Positions 16,180-26,130 are shown, counted from the stretch's first letter. The stretch is DNA of 40,035 nucleotides from Halorubrum kocurii JCM 14978 (GCF_000337355.1 NZ_AOJH01000079.1:380-40414), one strand, 5' to 3'. Notes: generated from the letters alone by a model not told the origin. Numbers and translations: made by a program.

Positions 16180-17154
16180 ATGGGATTTGGAAGGTACGTT
16201 ACCGCTCGCGTCCTCTGGGCCGGAGTGGTATCGCTCATCATCACGACGATCACGTTCCTGCTCGTCTCCGCCGCGCCCAATCCGTCGGTCCAAGAGGCGG
16301 CGACGCAGGCCGCACTACAGGGCGGTGACCCGGCCGAGGCCGCCGAGCGCGCGCGCGAGCTTCGCGGGCTCGATCAGCCCCTCTACGTCCGCTACATGGA
16401 CTTCATCGAGAGCGTCTACACGTTCGACTGGGGCTGGTCTCGCAGCCGGAGCCAGCCGGTGACCGAAGCGCTCGGGCAGGGGCTCTACTACACCGCGCAG
16501 TACTCCGTGCCGTGGACGGTCCTGACGGTCCTGATCGGTCCGCTGGTCGGCGTCTACTCCGCGGCGAACATGTACTCCTGGAAGGACCACGCCGCGACCG
16601 GGTTCGCCTTCTTCGGGTACGCCATCCCGAACTTCTTCTTCGGGATCATCCTGCTCCTGATCTTCGGCGTCTGGCTGGAGGTCATTCCGGTCGTGTACAA
16701 CACCGACGTCGCGGTGTTCAGCGTACAGAACGCCGTGCAGCTGTCGATCCCGGTGTTCGTCCTAGTCACCGGATCGATCGGTGCGGTCATGCGCGTCTCG
16801 CGCAACGAGTCGGCGGAGTTCCAGAACGCCGAGTTCATGAAGACGGCGAAGGCCAAGGGGGTCTCGCCGCTGCGCGCGTACGCGTATCACGTGATGCGGC
16901 CGACGCTCGTGCCGCTGTCGACGACCCTCGTCGGACAGCTGCTGGCGCTGTTCCTCGGGTCGTCGCTGCTCGTGGAAGTCGTGTTCGGCATCCCCGGGAT
17001 CGGCCGGGTGACGTACAACGCGCTGATCGCACAGGACACGAACCTGCTGTTGGGCTCGACGCTGGCGTTCACGTTCATCGCCGTCATCGGGAACCTCTTG
17101 GAGGACCTCGTGTTCACGGTGCTCGATCCGCGGATCAGCTACGACGACAGATAA
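16180..17154 (+). CDS. ABC transporter permease, DppB/OppB type
   Basis: A 324-residue inner-membrane permease. A first membrane helix lies at about 9-30 (LWAGVVSLIITTITFLLV). An extracytoplasmic stretch containing GLDQPLYVRYMDFI follows, as in DppB relatives. Further helices lie at about 110-132, 143-170, 190-208, 247-267 and 291-312. The cytoplasmic EAA loop for the ATPase reads EFMKTAKAKGVSPLRAYAYHV (220-240). With the DppC-like partner it would form the translocation channel. The gene lies 39 bases after the binding-protein gene and 15 bases before the next permease, clearly the same operon. Confidence 0.92.
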   Translation: MGFGRYVTARVLWAGVVSLIITTITFLLVSAAPNPSVQEAATQAALQGGDPAEAAERARELRGLDQPLYVRYMDFIESVYTFDWGWSRSRSQPVTEALGQGLYYTAQYSVPWTVLTVLIGPLVGVYSAANMYSWKDHAATGFAFFGYAIPNFFFGIILLLIFGVWLEVIPVVYNTDVAVFSVQNAVQLSIPVFVLVTGSIGAVMRVSRNESAEFQNAEFMKTAKAKGVSPLRAYAYHVMRPTLVPLSTTLVGQLLALFLGSSLLVEVVFGIPGIGRVTYNALIAQDTNLLLGSTLAFTFIAVIGNLLEDLVFTVLDPRISYDDR

Positions 17155-17169
17155 CTCGAGGACACAGAC

Positions 17170-18354
17170 ATGGCTACACAGAAACCGGAACGATTCGATC
17201 AGGTCGACTGGACGGAGATATCGCGGTCGCGGTGGTTCGACCTGTCGATCAACAGCATCGGCATGCTCGCCGCCGCGCTTCCCCTCCTGATTGTCGCGCT
17301 GTACGACTGGCAGGTCCTCGACGAGCGGACGCCGACCCTCGAGCCCGTCGGCCCAGCGTGGGACGTCGGGACCGTCGATTACCTGTTCATCTTCACCCTG
17401 CTGCTGTTCGCGTTCTACATCGTGCTCCCGCTGTTCCAGAACCCGCGGCGGACGAAGTACTACTGGCGGGAGTTCAAGCGCAACCGCCCTGCGGTCGTGA
17501 GCCTCGGCTGGCTCGCGGTCGTGTTCGTCGGCGGCATCTTCGGGCCGTTCTTCATCAGCGCGCCCGAACAGAGCATCCTCACCGGCTACCAGCCCCCCGT
17601 CTTCCTCTCGGTCGAGCAGTCGTACGTCTCCACGTGCGTCGGCGAGGTCGTCAACAACCAGTGTCAGGGGACGTGGCAACACCCCCTCGGCACGACGGCC
17701 GGCGGGAAAGACGTGTTCTCGGGGATCGTCCACGGGATGACGATCAGCATGCAGATCGGGTTCATCACGACGACGATCGTGGCGACGATCGGCATCACGT
17801 TCGGGACGGTCAGCGCGTACGCCGGCGGCTGGGCTGACGAGCTGATGATGCGGTTCGTCGACATCGTGCTCTCGTTCCCGACGCTCCTGATGTTCCTGCT
17901 CATCCTGTACATCTACGGGGCCGGACTCGGGATGTTCATCGTCGTCTTCGCCGCGTTCGCGTGGGGCGGCACCGCCCGATACGTCCGCAGCAAGTCGCTG
18001 TCGATCTCCGAGGAGGAGTTCATCAAGGCGAACCGAATCAGCGGCGCGAGCACCTACCGCGTCGTGAGACGCCACGTCGTGCCGAACGCGGCCAGCAGCA
18101 TCATCACGCAGCTCACGCTGCTCATTCCGGGGTTCCTGCTCGCAGAGGCGCAGCTCGCCTTCCTCGGACTCGGCGACTCCACGATCCCCTCGTGGGGACA
18201 GCTCATCTCGGCCGGCCGCAGCGACCTCTCGTTCGCGCCGTGGATCGTCTTGGCGCCCGGTATCGTCCTGTTCTTGACCATCTTGGCGTTCAACTTCCTC
18301 GGCGACGCGCTCCTGGACGCCCTGAACCCCGAAGCGGAGGCGGAGAACGCATAA
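17170..18354 (+). CDS. ABC transporter permease, DppC/OppC type
   Basis: A 394-residue permease, about 100 residues longer than bacterial DppC. The extra length is N-terminal: two added hydrophobic segments (about 25-45 and 72-90) precede the standard N-terminal helix (110-128) and the HPLGTTAGGKDVFSGIVHG motif (176-194) found in this family. The EAA loop reads EEFIKANRISGASTYRVVRRH (280-300), and later LGLGDSTIPSWGQLI is also typical. The start ATG lies 15 bases after the preceding stop. The stop TAA shares one base with the ATG of the ATPase gene. Such N-terminal extensions are, as far as I recall, usual in haloarchaeal members. Confidence 0.92.
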   Translation: MATQKPERFDQVDWTEISRSRWFDLSINSIGMLAAALPLLIVALYDWQVLDERTPTLEPVGPAWDVGTVDYLFIFTLLLFAFYIVLPLFQNPRRTKYYWREFKRNRPAVVSLGWLAVVFVGGIFGPFFISAPEQSILTGYQPPVFLSVEQSYVSTCVGEVVNNQCQGTWQHPLGTTAGGKDVFSGIVHGMTISMQIGFITTTIVATIGITFGTVSAYAGGWADELMMRFVDIVLSFPTLLMFLLILYIYGAGLGMFIVVFAAFAWGGTARYVRSKSLSISEEEFIKANRISGASTYRVVRRHVVPNAASSIITQLTLLIPGFLLAEAQLAFLGLGDSTIPSWGQLISAGRSDLSFAPWIVLAPGIVLFLTILAFNFLGDALLDALNPEAEAENA

Positions 18355-19394
18355 TGGCCACCCCACTGCTCGAGGTCGAAGACCTCAAGACGACGTTTAG
18401 CACCGACAACGGAGATCTCACGGCCGTCGACGGGATCGACTTCGCCGTCGACGAGGGCGAGACGGTGTGTATCGTCGGGGAGTCGGGCTCCGGGAAGACG
18501 GTCGCGACCGAGTCGATCACGCGGATCGTCAAGGAGCCGCCCGGCCGCGTCGAGGGGACCGTCCGGTTCAAGGGCCGCGACCTGCTGTCGATGTCCGAGG
18601 AGGAGCTTCGGCAGATCCGCGGAAACGGGATCGCTCACATCTTCCAGAACCCGCAGGAGGCGATGAACCACTGTTACACCGTCGGGTGGCAGATCGCCGA
18701 GGCGCTCCAGATCCACCAGGACGTTCCGGACAAGAAGGCGCGGGCACGGGCGGTCGACCTGCTCGACCGGGTCGGCATCGCCAACGCGAGCACGCGCTTC
18801 GACGACTACCCGCACGAGTTTTCCGGCGGGCAGAAACAGCGCGTGATGATCGCGATGGCGCTCGTGAGCGACCCAGACCTGCTGATCGCCGACGAGCCGA
18901 CGACCGCGCTCGACGTGACGGTGCAGGCGCAGATTCTCAAGCTGCTCGACGAGCTCCAAGACGAGTTCGACATGGGGATCCTCTTCGTGACCCACGACCT
19001 CGGGGTGGTCGCGCAGATCGCCGACCGGATCGTGGTGATGTACGCCGGGAAGGTGATGGAGCGCGGCGGCGTGCTCGACATCTTCGAGCACCCGGCGCAC
19101 CCGTACACCCAACAGCTGCTGAACTGCGTCCCGGAGATCGGCGGGAACGAGGGTGGGATCCCCGGCACGCTGCCGAACCCGCACGACCCGCCGGACGGCT
19201 GTCGGTTCGCGCCGCGGTGCTCGTACGCAGAGCAGACCTGTCGGACCGGCGGACAGCCCGAGGAGCTCGACGTGAGCCCCGGTCAGCGGGTCTCTTGTAT
19301 CCACTACCGAGACGGTCGGGACCCGTCTCTGCTCCGCGAGAACGCCCCCGGCGTCGAGTCGGGTTCGAACGGGGTGAGCTCGGCGGATGACTGA
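18354..19394 (+). CDS. ABC transporter ATP-binding protein, DppD/OppD type
   Basis: A 346-residue ATPase: Walker A GESGSGKT (about 41-48), Q-loop in FQNPQEAMN, signature SGGQKQR, Walker [13 protein letters not shown], and H-loop THDLG. The C-terminal oligopeptide/dipeptide extension carries the cysteine pattern [14 protein letters not shown], matching the cluster-binding motif seen in peptide and nickel transporters. It drives import through the two permeases upstream, pairing with the DppF-like ATPase. The start ATG at 18354 follows the permease stop in a TAATG; the frame stays open upstream to 17961, but that part is a shadow of the permease. The end overlaps the next gene by eight bases. 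Confidence 0.94.
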   Translation: MATPLLEVEDLKTTFSTDNGDLTAVDGIDFAVDEGETVCIVGESGSGKTVATESITRIVKEPPGRVEGTVRFKGRDLLSMSEEELRQIRGNGIAHIFQNPQEAMNHCYTVGWQIAEALQIHQDVPDKKARARAVDLLDRVGIANASTRFDDYPHEFSGGQKQRVMIAMALVSDPDLLIADEPTTALDVTVQAQILKLLDELQDEFDMGILFVTHDLGVVAQIADRIVVMYAGKVMERGGVLDIFEHPAHPYTQQLLNCVPEIGGNEGGIPGTLPNPHDPPDGCRFAPRCSYAEQTCRTGGQPEELDVSPGQRVSCIHYRDGRDPSLLRENAPGVESGSNGVSSADD

Positions 19395-20724
19395 CGAGCC
19401 GATCCTCTCGGTTCGAGACCTGAAGAAGCACTACCCGATCCGGAAGGGGATTTTCAACCGGCAGGTCGGCGCCGCGAAGGCCGTCGACGGGATCGGCTTC
19501 GACATCGCGCCCGGCGAGACCCTGGGGCTGGTCGGCGAGTCGGGCTGCGGGAAGTCGACCGCCGCGAGCTCCGTCATCCGGCTGGAGGAGCCGACCGCCG
19601 GGGAGGTCGTGTTCAACGGGAACGGCCGAGGCGGCGCGAGCCGCGACTCGGACGGCACCCACCCGAACGATGTGACCGAGTTCTCTGACGCGGAGCTCAA
19701 GCGGTTCCGCCGCGGGGCCCAGATGATCTTCCAGGACCCGGCGTCGAGTTTCGATCCGCGGATGACGGTCGGCAGCGCGGTCGCGGAGATGCTGGAGGTC
19801 CACGGGATGTCAGACCGCCACCGGCGGCGGGCGATCGTTGAGGACCTGCTCGAACGCGTCGGGCTCTCGGCGGAGGACTACGACCGGTACCCGCACGAGT
19901 TCTCGGGCGGGCAGAAACAGCGGATCGCGCTGGCCCGAGCGCTGGTGTTGAACCCGGATCTGATCATCGCCGACGAGCCCGTCTCGGCGCTCGACGTGTC
20001 GATCCAGGCGGAGATCCTCTCGCTCATCGACGATCTCCAGACGGATTTCGACCTCTCGTTGCTGTTCATCAGCCACGACATGTCGGTGATCCGCCGGATC
20101 TGCGACCGCGTCGCGGTGATGTACCTCGGCGAGATCGTCGAGGTCGGCCCGACCGACGAGGTGTTCGCCGACCCGCAACACCCCTACACCGAGGCGCTGC
20201 TGTCGTCGATCCCGACCCCGAATCCGCGGTCGACGGTCGGCGGGATCGAGCTCGCCGGGACGGTGCCGAGCCCGACGAATCCGCCGAGCGGGTGCCGGTT
20301 CCACACGCGGTGTCACCGCGTCATCCAGCCGGACGGGGTCGACGTCGACCAGTCCGACTGGCGCGGGATACTGAACTTCCGCGACCGCGTCGCGGCCGGC
20401 CAGGTAGACGTCGAGAGCATCCGAGAGAACATCGTCGTCGACGACGGACCCACGAGCGACGACCACGTCAGGGCACAGCTCCGAACCGAGTTCGACATCG
20501 ACGAGCGGATCGGCGACCCCGAGATCGAAGGCACCCTTCAGGACGCGATCGACCGGCTCCTCGCCGGCGACGACGAGGCGGCGGCGGAGCTGCTCTCCGA
20601 CCGGTTCACCACCCCGTGCGCGGAGACGGTCCCGGAGCGGACCGTCCACTCCCCGGACCACGAGTCGTCGTGTCTCCGCCACGAGTCGGAGCAAGCGACC
20701 GCACCGGGGGCGGCCGACGACTGA
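19387..20724 (+). CDS. ABC transporter ATP-binding protein, DppF/OppF type
   Basis: A 445-residue second ATPase of the transporter: Walker A GESGCGKST (about 49-57), FQDPASSFDPR, signature SGGQKQR, Walker B LIIADEPVSALD, and SHDMS H-loop. The peptide-transporter C-terminal region contains SGCRFHTRCHRV. A further tail of roughly 110 acidic residues (from about 335) extends beyond bacterial OppF. It begins with a helix containing RENIVVDD and ends in DHESSCLRHESEQ, with possible metal-binding residues; its role is unknown. It is the last gene of the operon and converges with the AMP-ligase-like gene 12 bases on. Confidence 0.93.
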   Translation: MTDEPILSVRDLKKHYPIRKGIFNRQVGAAKAVDGIGFDIAPGETLGLVGESGCGKSTAASSVIRLEEPTAGEVVFNGNGRGGASRDSDGTHPNDVTEFSDAELKRFRRGAQMIFQDPASSFDPRMTVGSAVAEMLEVHGMSDRHRRRAIVEDLLERVGLSAEDYDRYPHEFSGGQKQRIALARALVLNPDLIIADEPVSALDVSIQAEILSLIDDLQTDFDLSLLFISHDMSVIRRICDRVAVMYLGEIVEVGPTDEVFADPQHPYTEALLSSIPTPNPRSTVGGIELAGTVPSPTNPPSGCRFHTRCHRVIQPDGVDVDQSDWRGILNFRDRVAAGQVDVESIRENIVVDDGPTSDDHVRAQLRTEFDIDERIGDPEIEGTLQDAIDRLLAGDDEAAAELLSDRFTTPCAETVPERTVHSPDHESSCLRHESEQATAPGAADD

Positions 20725-20736
20725 CTCCCTGAGCCG

Positions 20737-21486
20737 TCACGCCCCGCCGAACGTCGGCAGCGTCGCCCGCTCCGGCTCCGGCGGCTCGGTCGTCCCGTCG
20801 TCGGCGACGACCGCCAAGTCGCCGCGGGGCTCGCCGCCGCCCCGCCCGGAGCCCTCGTCAGTCAACACGACCGTTCCCCCGACCGAGAGCGGCGCGACCA
20901 CGCCGGCGGCCAGCGCCCGCGGGTCGGCGAGATCGCTCCGGAGGACGACCCGCGTCTCGTCGCCGATCCCGTGTCGCTCGACGGTCGAGGCGGCCGCCGC
21001 GAGGAGGGCTCGGTGGGTCACCTCGCCGTCGGCGGCGCGGACGACCGGGTCGTCGGGACCGACCCCGCTCGGCGGCATCCCCGGGTTCTCGCTCCACAGC
21101 TCCTGCTCCCAGTGGGTCGTCTCGGGGCGGTCCGGCGGGCCGCCGAAGGCGGCGAGGTTCGTGCCGGGCGCCGGTTCCGTCGTCGGCTCGTCCGCGACGG
21201 CGACGAGGACCACGCGGTCGCCGCGCTCGATCCCCGCCGCGGGGTCGAACCGGACCGGGGCGCCCAGCCCGGCGGCGCCTAAAAAGGCGAGCGTCGTGTG
21301 GAGCTTCGCGGTCGGCTCGACGGCGACGGTCGACCCCTCGCGGGCGCCGAGGTAGCGCAACACGTTGGCGGCCTTGTACGCGTTGGTGATCAGGTCTCGA
21401 TACGTGCGCTCGCGGCCGTCGGCCGTGACGAGCGCGATGTCCCGGCTCCGCCGGTCCCGAGCGAGCAAGTAGCCGACGACGTCCAT
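20737..21486 (-). CDS. AMP-ligase (acyl-CoA synthetase)-like N-terminal domain protein, incomplete
   Basis: A 249-residue protein. The first 90 residues read like the start of an acyl-CoA synthetase: RERTYRDLITNAYKAANVLRYLGAREGSTVAV and then FLGAAGLGAPVRFDP. Later parts ([28 protein letters not shown]) recall more of the family's N-terminal subdomains. The ATP-binding Thr/Ser/Gly-rich loop, the AMP motif and the C-terminal lid are missing, so it should not adenylate. No continuation in another frame is possible, because the transporter gene ends 12 bases downstream. It may be a conserved haloarchaeal pseudo-enzyme or a remnant; base composition matches its neighbours and the frame is clean. 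The start at 21486 follows an AT-rich spot (ACTTAAAAACG, 21509-21519). Confidence 0.65.
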   Translation of the reverse strand: MDVVGYLLARDRRSRDIALVTADGRERTYRDLITNAYKAANVLRYLGAREGSTVAVEPTAKLHTTLAFLGAAGLGAPVRFDPAAGIERGDRVVLVAVADEPTTEPAPGTNLAAFGGPPDRPETTHWEQELWSENPGMPPSGVGPDDPVVRAADGEVTHRALLAAAASTVERHGIGDETRVVLRSDLADPRALAAGVVAPLSVGGTVVLTDEGSGRGGGEPRGDLAVVADDGTTEPPEPERATLPTFGGA

Positions 21487-21587
21487 ACGCGGGGCTCGGG
21501 GCGGACGAGACTTAAAAACGCGGAGGCGTTCCCGCCAGGCGCGAGCCGGGCCTCGGAGCGCCGGGTCGAACGTCGACCGCGGAGCGC

Positions 21588-21908
21588 TCAGGGCGCGCCG
21601 GCGATGACCATCTTCGACCCGTCCGCGGAGAACGCGAGGTCGCGCGTGGAGTCGGCGTCGACCCGGACGGCGTCGCCGGGACCGAGCTCGACGGCCTCGC
21701 CGTCGACGGTGAGCGTCGCCTCGCCGTGGAGCAGCACGTACACCTCTTCCTGAGCGTCCTCGGCGTGGTCGTGTTCCATCCCCTCCCAGCCGTCGTCGGC
21801 CTCGACGACCGTGACGCCGAGCTCCTCGCAGCCGAGCGCGTCGCGGAGGAAGTACATGCCGGGGGCGCGCGGTTCGACGTCGTCGTAGGCGGTCGCGTCG
21901 TAGCCCAT
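21588..21908 (-). CDS. small cupin-domain protein
   Basis: A 106-residue single-cupin protein. Cupin motif 1 is recognisable in MEHDHAEDAQEEVYVLLHGEA (about residues 44-64), with His46, His48 and Glu as likely metal ligands. Motif 2 follows in VELGPGDAVRVDADS. Single cupins bind small ligands or metals and may be enzymes, sensors or storage proteins; nothing here narrows this down. It ends about 100 bases before the AMP-ligase-like gene on the same strand, and may belong to either a short operon or a separate unit. The start is the ATG at 21908, with no better alternative nearby. Confidence 0.85.
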   Translation of the reverse strand: MGYDATAYDDVEPRAPGMYFLRDALGCEELGVTVVEADDGWEGMEHDHAEDAQEEVYVLLHGEATLTVDGEAVELGPGDAVRVDADSTRDLAFSADGSKMVIAGAP

Positions 21909-21987
21909 ACCCGAAGGAGGGCCCGGACCGCGGAAAAGGTACGGGTCGGCGAAGACGGAACCGACGCGGACGAGCTATCGGGTGAAT

Positions 21988-23157
21988 TTAAAAGGAACTC
22001 TTGAGCTTCTCGAAGAACCCGCCGCCCACGTCGACGTCCTCGCCGCCGGCCTCGGCGAACGCCTCCAGCGCCTCGCGCTGCTCCTCGTTGAGCGACTCGG
22101 GGATCACGACGCCAACCTGGACGTAGAGGTCGCCGCGCCCGCGGCGGCGGAGTCGGGGCATCCCCTTCCCCTCCAGCCGGAACGTCTCGCCGCTCTGGGT
22201 GCCGGCCGGCACGTCCATCTCGACGCTGCCGTCGACCGTCTCGACCTCGATGGTGTCGCCGAAGACGGCCTGCGGGAAGGAGACGGCCTCGTTCACGCGG
22301 AGGTCGTCGCCGTCGCGCTCGTACCGGTCGCCGACCTCGACGTCGACCTCGATCAGCAGGTCGCCTTTCGGCCCGCCGTTCTCGCCGGGCGCACCCTCGC
22401 GCTCCATCCGGAGGCTCTGCCCCGAGCGGATCCCCGGCGGGATCTCGACCGAGAGCGTCGCCTCCTCGCGGACGACGCCGTCGCCGCCGCAGTCGGCGCA
22501 GTCCTCGCTGTACAGTTCGCCTTCGCCTTCACACCGGGGACACGTCGAGGTCTGCTGGACGCGGCCCAGCGGCGTCTGCTGGACCTGCTGGACCTGCCCG
22601 CGGCCGTTACACTGCGGACAGGTCTCCACGTCGGCGTCGGGCGGGTGCCCCGCGCCGCCGCAGGTGTCGCACTCGCTCGGCCGCGTGAGGGTGACCTCCT
22701 TGGTCGCACCCTTGAACGCCTCCTCCAAGTCGATCGTGAGCCCGGTGCGGAGGTCCTGTCCCTGACGGGGCCGGTTGCCGCCACCGCCGCCGCGACCGCC
22801 GCGGCCGCCGCCGCCACCGAAGAACTGGTTGAAGATGTCCTCGAACCCGCCGGCGCTGCCGGCGCCGCCGGCGCCGCCGAAGGGGCCGCCCGCGCCGCCG
22901 GGACCGCCCCCGCCGGTCGCGCCGCGCTTGTCGGCCTCAGTGAACCGGTCGTGGCCCAGCTGGTCGTACTGCTGGCGCTTCTGCTCGTCGGTGAGCACCT
23001 CCTTGGCCTTCTGGATCTTCTTGAACCGCTCCTCAGCGTCGTCGTCGTCGCTGACGTCCGGATGGTGTTCGGCGGCCTGCTTGCGGTACGCCTTCTTGAT
23101 CTCTTCCTCGCTGGCGTCCCGCGAAACCCCGAGGACGTCGTAGAAGTTCTCGCTCAT
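21988..23157 (-). CDS. dnaJ: chaperone protein DnaJ
   Basis: A 389-residue type-I Hsp40. The J-domain (1-70) has HHPDVSDD with the HPD motif that stimulates DnaK ATPase. A Gly/Phe-rich stretch follows (about 80-130, [17 protein letters not shown]-like). Four CxxCxGxG-type zinc motifs are present ([32 protein letters not shown]). The C-terminal substrate-binding domains run from about 220 to the end. It lies 82 bases downstream of dnaK on the same strand, the normal arrangement, and delivers unfolded proteins to it. Confidence 0.97.
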   Translation of the reverse strand: MSENFYDVLGVSRDASEEEIKKAYRKQAAEHHPDVSDDDDAEERFKKIQKAKEVLTDEQKRQQYDQLGHDRFTEADKRGATGGGGPGGAGGPFGGAGGAGSAGGFEDIFNQFFGGGGGRGGRGGGGGNRPRQGQDLRTGLTIDLEEAFKGATKEVTLTRPSECDTCGGAGHPPDADVETCPQCNGRGQVQQVQQTPLGRVQQTSTCPRCEGEGELYSEDCADCGGDGVVREEATLSVEIPPGIRSGQSLRMEREGAPGENGGPKGDLLIEVDVEVGDRYERDGDDLRVNEAVSFPQAVFGDTIEVETVDGSVEMDVPAGTQSGETFRLEGKGMPRLRRRGRGDLYVQVGVVIPESLNEEQREALEAFAEAGGEDVDVGGGFFEKLKSSF

Positions 23158-23239
23158 GCGTTACGTTCGTTGTTCGTTGGTGTGTCGTTCGTGGCTAAAT
23201 CGTGTGAGACGGCGCGTCGGGAGGTCGGGGTCGGCGACG

Positions 23240-25168
23240 TTACTCCTCGTCGTCGTCCACGTCCTCGAAGTCGGCGTCGACGTACTCCTCGTCGTCCGCG
23301 TCGCCGCCGGGACCGGCACCGCCCGCGCCGCCCGGGCCGGCCGCGCCGCCCATGCCGCCCATCCCGCCGGGACCGGCGCCGGCGGCACCGCCCGCGCCGC
23401 CCGGACCGGCCTGCGCGGCCTGTCCCTCGTACATCTGCTTGCCGATCTCCTGCAGCTCTTCGGTGAGCGCCTCGGTGGCGGACTCGATCTCGTCGGTGTC
23501 GGCGTCCTCGTCTTCGAGGACTTCCTCGACGTCCTCGATGGCCGCCTCGATGTCGGCGACGAGCTCGTCGTCGTCGAGCTCCTCCTCGTTCTCCTCTAGG
23601 AGGGTCTCGGCGCGCTGGATCGTCGTCTCGGCCTCGTTGCGGGCCTCGATCCGCTCGCGGCGGGCCTCGTCTTCCTCGGCGTGCTTCTCGGCCTCCTCCT
23701 GCATCTGGTCGATCTCCTCGTCGGAGAGGCCGACGCCCCCCTCGATGGTGATCGACTCGGCGTTGCCCGAGCCCTGGTCCTCGGCCTCGACGTTGACGAT
23801 GCCGTTCTCGTCGATGTTGAACGAGACCTCGATCTGGGGTGTCCCGGCGGGCGCCGGGGGAATGCCGGAGAGCTGGAACGCGCCGAGCAGCTCGTTCTCG
23901 TCGGCGATCTCGCGTTCGCCCTGGAAGACGCGGACGTTGACGGAGGTCTGGTTGTCCGCGGCCGTGGTGAACACCTTCGACTCCTCGGTCGGGATGGTGG
24001 TGTTCTTCTCGATGAGCCGCTCGAACAGGCCGCCCTTTACCTCGATCCCGAGCGAGAGCGGAGTGACGTCCAGCAGGACGATGTCGTCGACGTCGCCGGA
24101 GAGCACGCCGCCCTGGACCGCCGCGCCGAGCGCGACCGCCTCGTCCGGGTTGACGTTCTTCTTCGGCTCCTGGCCGACGAGCTCCTCGACCTTCTCCTGA
24201 ACCTGCGGCATCCGGGTCGAACCGCCGACGAGGATGACCTCGTCGATGTCGCCCTTCGAGTACCCGGCGTCGGAGAGCGCCTGCTCGGTCGGCTCGACGG
24301 TGCGCTCGATGAGGTCCGACGTGAGGTTCTCGAACGTCGCGCGGGTGACGGACTGCTCGAGGTGGACCGGACCGCTGTCGGTCGCGGTGATGAAGGGGAG
24401 GTTGACCGTCGTCTCCTTCTTGCTAGACAGCTCGATCTTCGCCTCCTCGGCGGCGTCTTTCAGCCGCTGAAGCGCCTGCCGGTCCTCGCGGAGGTCGATC
24501 CCGTGGTTGTTCTGGAACTCGTCGGCGAGGTGGTCGATGAGCGCCTCGTCCCAGTCGTCGCCGCCGAGGTCGTTGTCCCCGTTCGTGGCGACGACCTCGT
24601 AGACGCCCCCGCCCAGATCGAGGACGGACACGTCGAACGTGCCGCCCCCGAGGTCGTACACGAGGACGGTCTGGTCGGACTCGTCGTCGAGGCCGTACGC
24701 CATGGAGGCCGCGGTCGGCTCGTTGACGATCCGCTCGACTTCGAAGCCGGCGATCTCGCCGGCGTCCTTGGTCGCCTGCCGCTGCTTGTCGTTGAAGTAG
24801 GCGGGGACGGTGATGACCGCCTTCTCCACGTCGTCGCCGAGGTACTCCTCCGCGTCGCGTTTGATCTTCTGGAGGATCATCGCCGAGACCTGCTCGGGCG
24901 TGTACTCCTCGTCGCCGATCTCGACGGTGTAATCGTCCTCGCCCATGTGCCGCTTGATCGACTGGATCGTGCGGTCGGGGTTCTGGACGGCCTGGTTCTT
25001 CGCCGGCTTGCCGACGAGTCGCTCGTCGTCGTCGGCGAAGGCGACGACCGACGGGGTGGTTCGGTCGCCTTCCGCGTTGGCGATGATCTCGGGCTCGTCG
25101 CCCTCCATCACCGCGAACGCGGAGTTGGTGGTACCGAGGTCGATACCGAGGATCTTGTTGCTCGCCAT
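23240..25168 (-). CDS. dnaK: chaperone protein DnaK (Hsp70)
   Basis: A 642-residue Hsp70. The ATPase domain has GIDLGTTNS (7-15), [13 protein letters not shown], and [11 protein letters not shown]. The interdomain linker region reads [16 protein letters not shown]. The substrate-binding domain and helical lid precede a Gly/Ala/Pro/Met-rich tail and an acidic end. It lacks the extra segment of about 25 residues found in the ATPase domain of proteobacterial DnaK, as do Gram-positive and other archaeal versions. The ATG at 25168 begins the conserved [12 protein letters not shown]; a TTG three codons upstream is less likely. The minus-strand TATA-like CCTTTAACC lies at 25195-25203. No grpE is present on either side. 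Confidence 0.97.
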   Translation of the reverse strand: MASNKILGIDLGTTNSAFAVMEGDEPEIIANAEGDRTTPSVVAFADDDERLVGKPAKNQAVQNPDRTIQSIKRHMGEDDYTVEIGDEEYTPEQVSAMILQKIKRDAEEYLGDDVEKAVITVPAYFNDKQRQATKDAGEIAGFEVERIVNEPTAASMAYGLDDESDQTVLVYDLGGGTFDVSVLDLGGGVYEVVATNGDNDLGGDDWDEALIDHLADEFQNNHGIDLREDRQALQRLKDAAEEAKIELSSKKETTVNLPFITATDSGPVHLEQSVTRATFENLTSDLIERTVEPTEQALSDAGYSKGDIDEVILVGGSTRMPQVQEKVEELVGQEPKKNVNPDEAVALGAAVQGGVLSGDVDDIVLLDVTPLSLGIEVKGGLFERLIEKNTTIPTEESKVFTTAADNQTSVNVRVFQGEREIADENELLGAFQLSGIPPAPAGTPQIEVSFNIDENGIVNVEAEDQGSGNAESITIEGGVGLSDEEIDQMQEEAEKHAEEDEARRERIEARNEAETTIQRAETLLEENEEELDDDELVADIEAAIEDVEEVLEDEDADTDEIESATEALTEELQEIGKQMYEGQAAQAGPGGAGGAAGAGPGGMGGMGGAAGPGGAGGAGPGGDADDEEYVDADFEDVDDDEE

Positions 25169-25194
25169 CTTACCCAAATGTACCGGCTTGTGTC

Positions 25195-25203
25195 GGTTAA
25201 AGG
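25195..25203 (-). promoter_or_regulatory. TATA-like box for dnaK
   Basis: On the minus strand CCTTTAACC lies 27-35 bases before the dnaK ATG. A second minus-strand element reading CGGTATAAAG lies near 25290 and could give an alternative, longer leader of about 100 bases, possibly a heat-responsive start. Which is used cannot be told from sequence. Confidence 0.4.
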
Positions 25204-25391
25204 TTACTAGACGGCGCGATTCACAAGCGTAACCGATGGCGCCGCAGTCATGCGATTTCTGCGATCGTGTGAACGCCTCTCACCGATGTCTTTATACCGA
25301 TCCGCAAGCGCAGCGGCCCGCCCCGGCGCGCGGGCGAACGGGTTCGGGTGTCACCCGCCTCCGGGCGCACGGACCGCCGTCGGTCCGGCTC

Positions 25392-26036
25392 TCAGATCCC
25401 GCCGACGAGGTCTTCGAGCACGGCTTCCGGGTCGTCGGCCTTCGCCACGCCGGAGGCCAGCAGGACGCCGGCGGCGCCGAGGTCGCCGGCGGCGCCCACG
25501 TCGTCGCCGGTCGAGACGCCGGCCCCGCAGAACACGTCGACCGCGGGGTCGACCGCCTCGGCGGCCGCGACCGCGTCCTCGACGATCCCCGGGTCGGCCG
25601 TCGAGACGGAGACGTCGCCGCCGATGAGCTCCGGCGGCTCGACGGCGACCGCGTCCGGCCCGAGCGCGGCTGCGGCGCCGACCTGCGCGGGGTTGTTCGC
25701 GCAGACGACCGTCTCCAAGTCGGCGCGCTCGGCCGCGCGGACGGAGCCGTCGATGTCGGCGAGCTTCAGACGGTTCTCGGAGTGGTTGATGAGGGTGCCC
25801 TCGGCGCCGTTGTCTGCGACGGCCTCGGCGAGTGTCGACCCGGTGTGGGAGCCGTGCGCGTTCGGCGAGACGTGCTGGGCCCACGTCTCGACGCCGGTGT
25901 CGGCGACGCGAGCGATGTCGGCGGCCTGCGGTGAGACCGCGATCCGGGCGCCGGACGCCTCGGCGACGTCACGCGCGGCGGTCGCGACTTCGATCGGGTC
26001 ACACGGGTACGCCTTGAGGTTCACCAGGATGAACAT
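25392..26036 (-). CDS. tpiA: triosephosphate isomerase
   Basis: Interconverts dihydroxyacetone phosphate and glyceraldehyde 3-phosphate. The 214-residue length is normal for the short archaeal form. Key residues are visible: Asn and Lys in ILVNLKAY (4-11), the catalytic His in TLINHSENR, the catalytic Glu in [10 protein letters not shown], and phosphate-binding loops in [11 protein letters not shown] and [10 protein letters not shown] near the C-terminus. The ATG at 26036 starts the barrel; in-frame upstream Mets would add a basic, unlike segment. It shares a divergent promoter region with the DICT gene and reads towards dnaK. Confidence 0.95.
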   Translation of the reverse strand: MFILVNLKAYPCDPIEVATAARDVAEASGARIAVSPQAADIARVADTGVETWAQHVSPNAHGSHTGSTLAEAVADNGAEGTLINHSENRLKLADIDGSVRAAERADLETVVCANNPAQVGAAAALGPDAVAVEPPELIGGDVSVSTADPGIVEDAVAAAEAVDPAVDVFCGAGVSTGDDVGAAGDLGAAGVLLASGVAKADDPEAVLEDLVGGI

Positions 26037-26130
26037 ACTCGTCCTGGGGGACCGCGGCGCAAATAGCTTCATGCTTCGGCGACGCTTCCGTCGGGGCGTC
26101 GTCGCGACCAACGAAACCGGGACTCGTTTC

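Noticed and set aside
25236-25392. Possible small zinc-finger protein ([13 protein letters not shown]) upstream of dnaK
   Set aside because: After this motif the frame runs into low-complexity Arg/Pro/Gly sequence antisense to tpiA. No promoter at the right spacing was found, and the Cys pattern is short enough to be chance.
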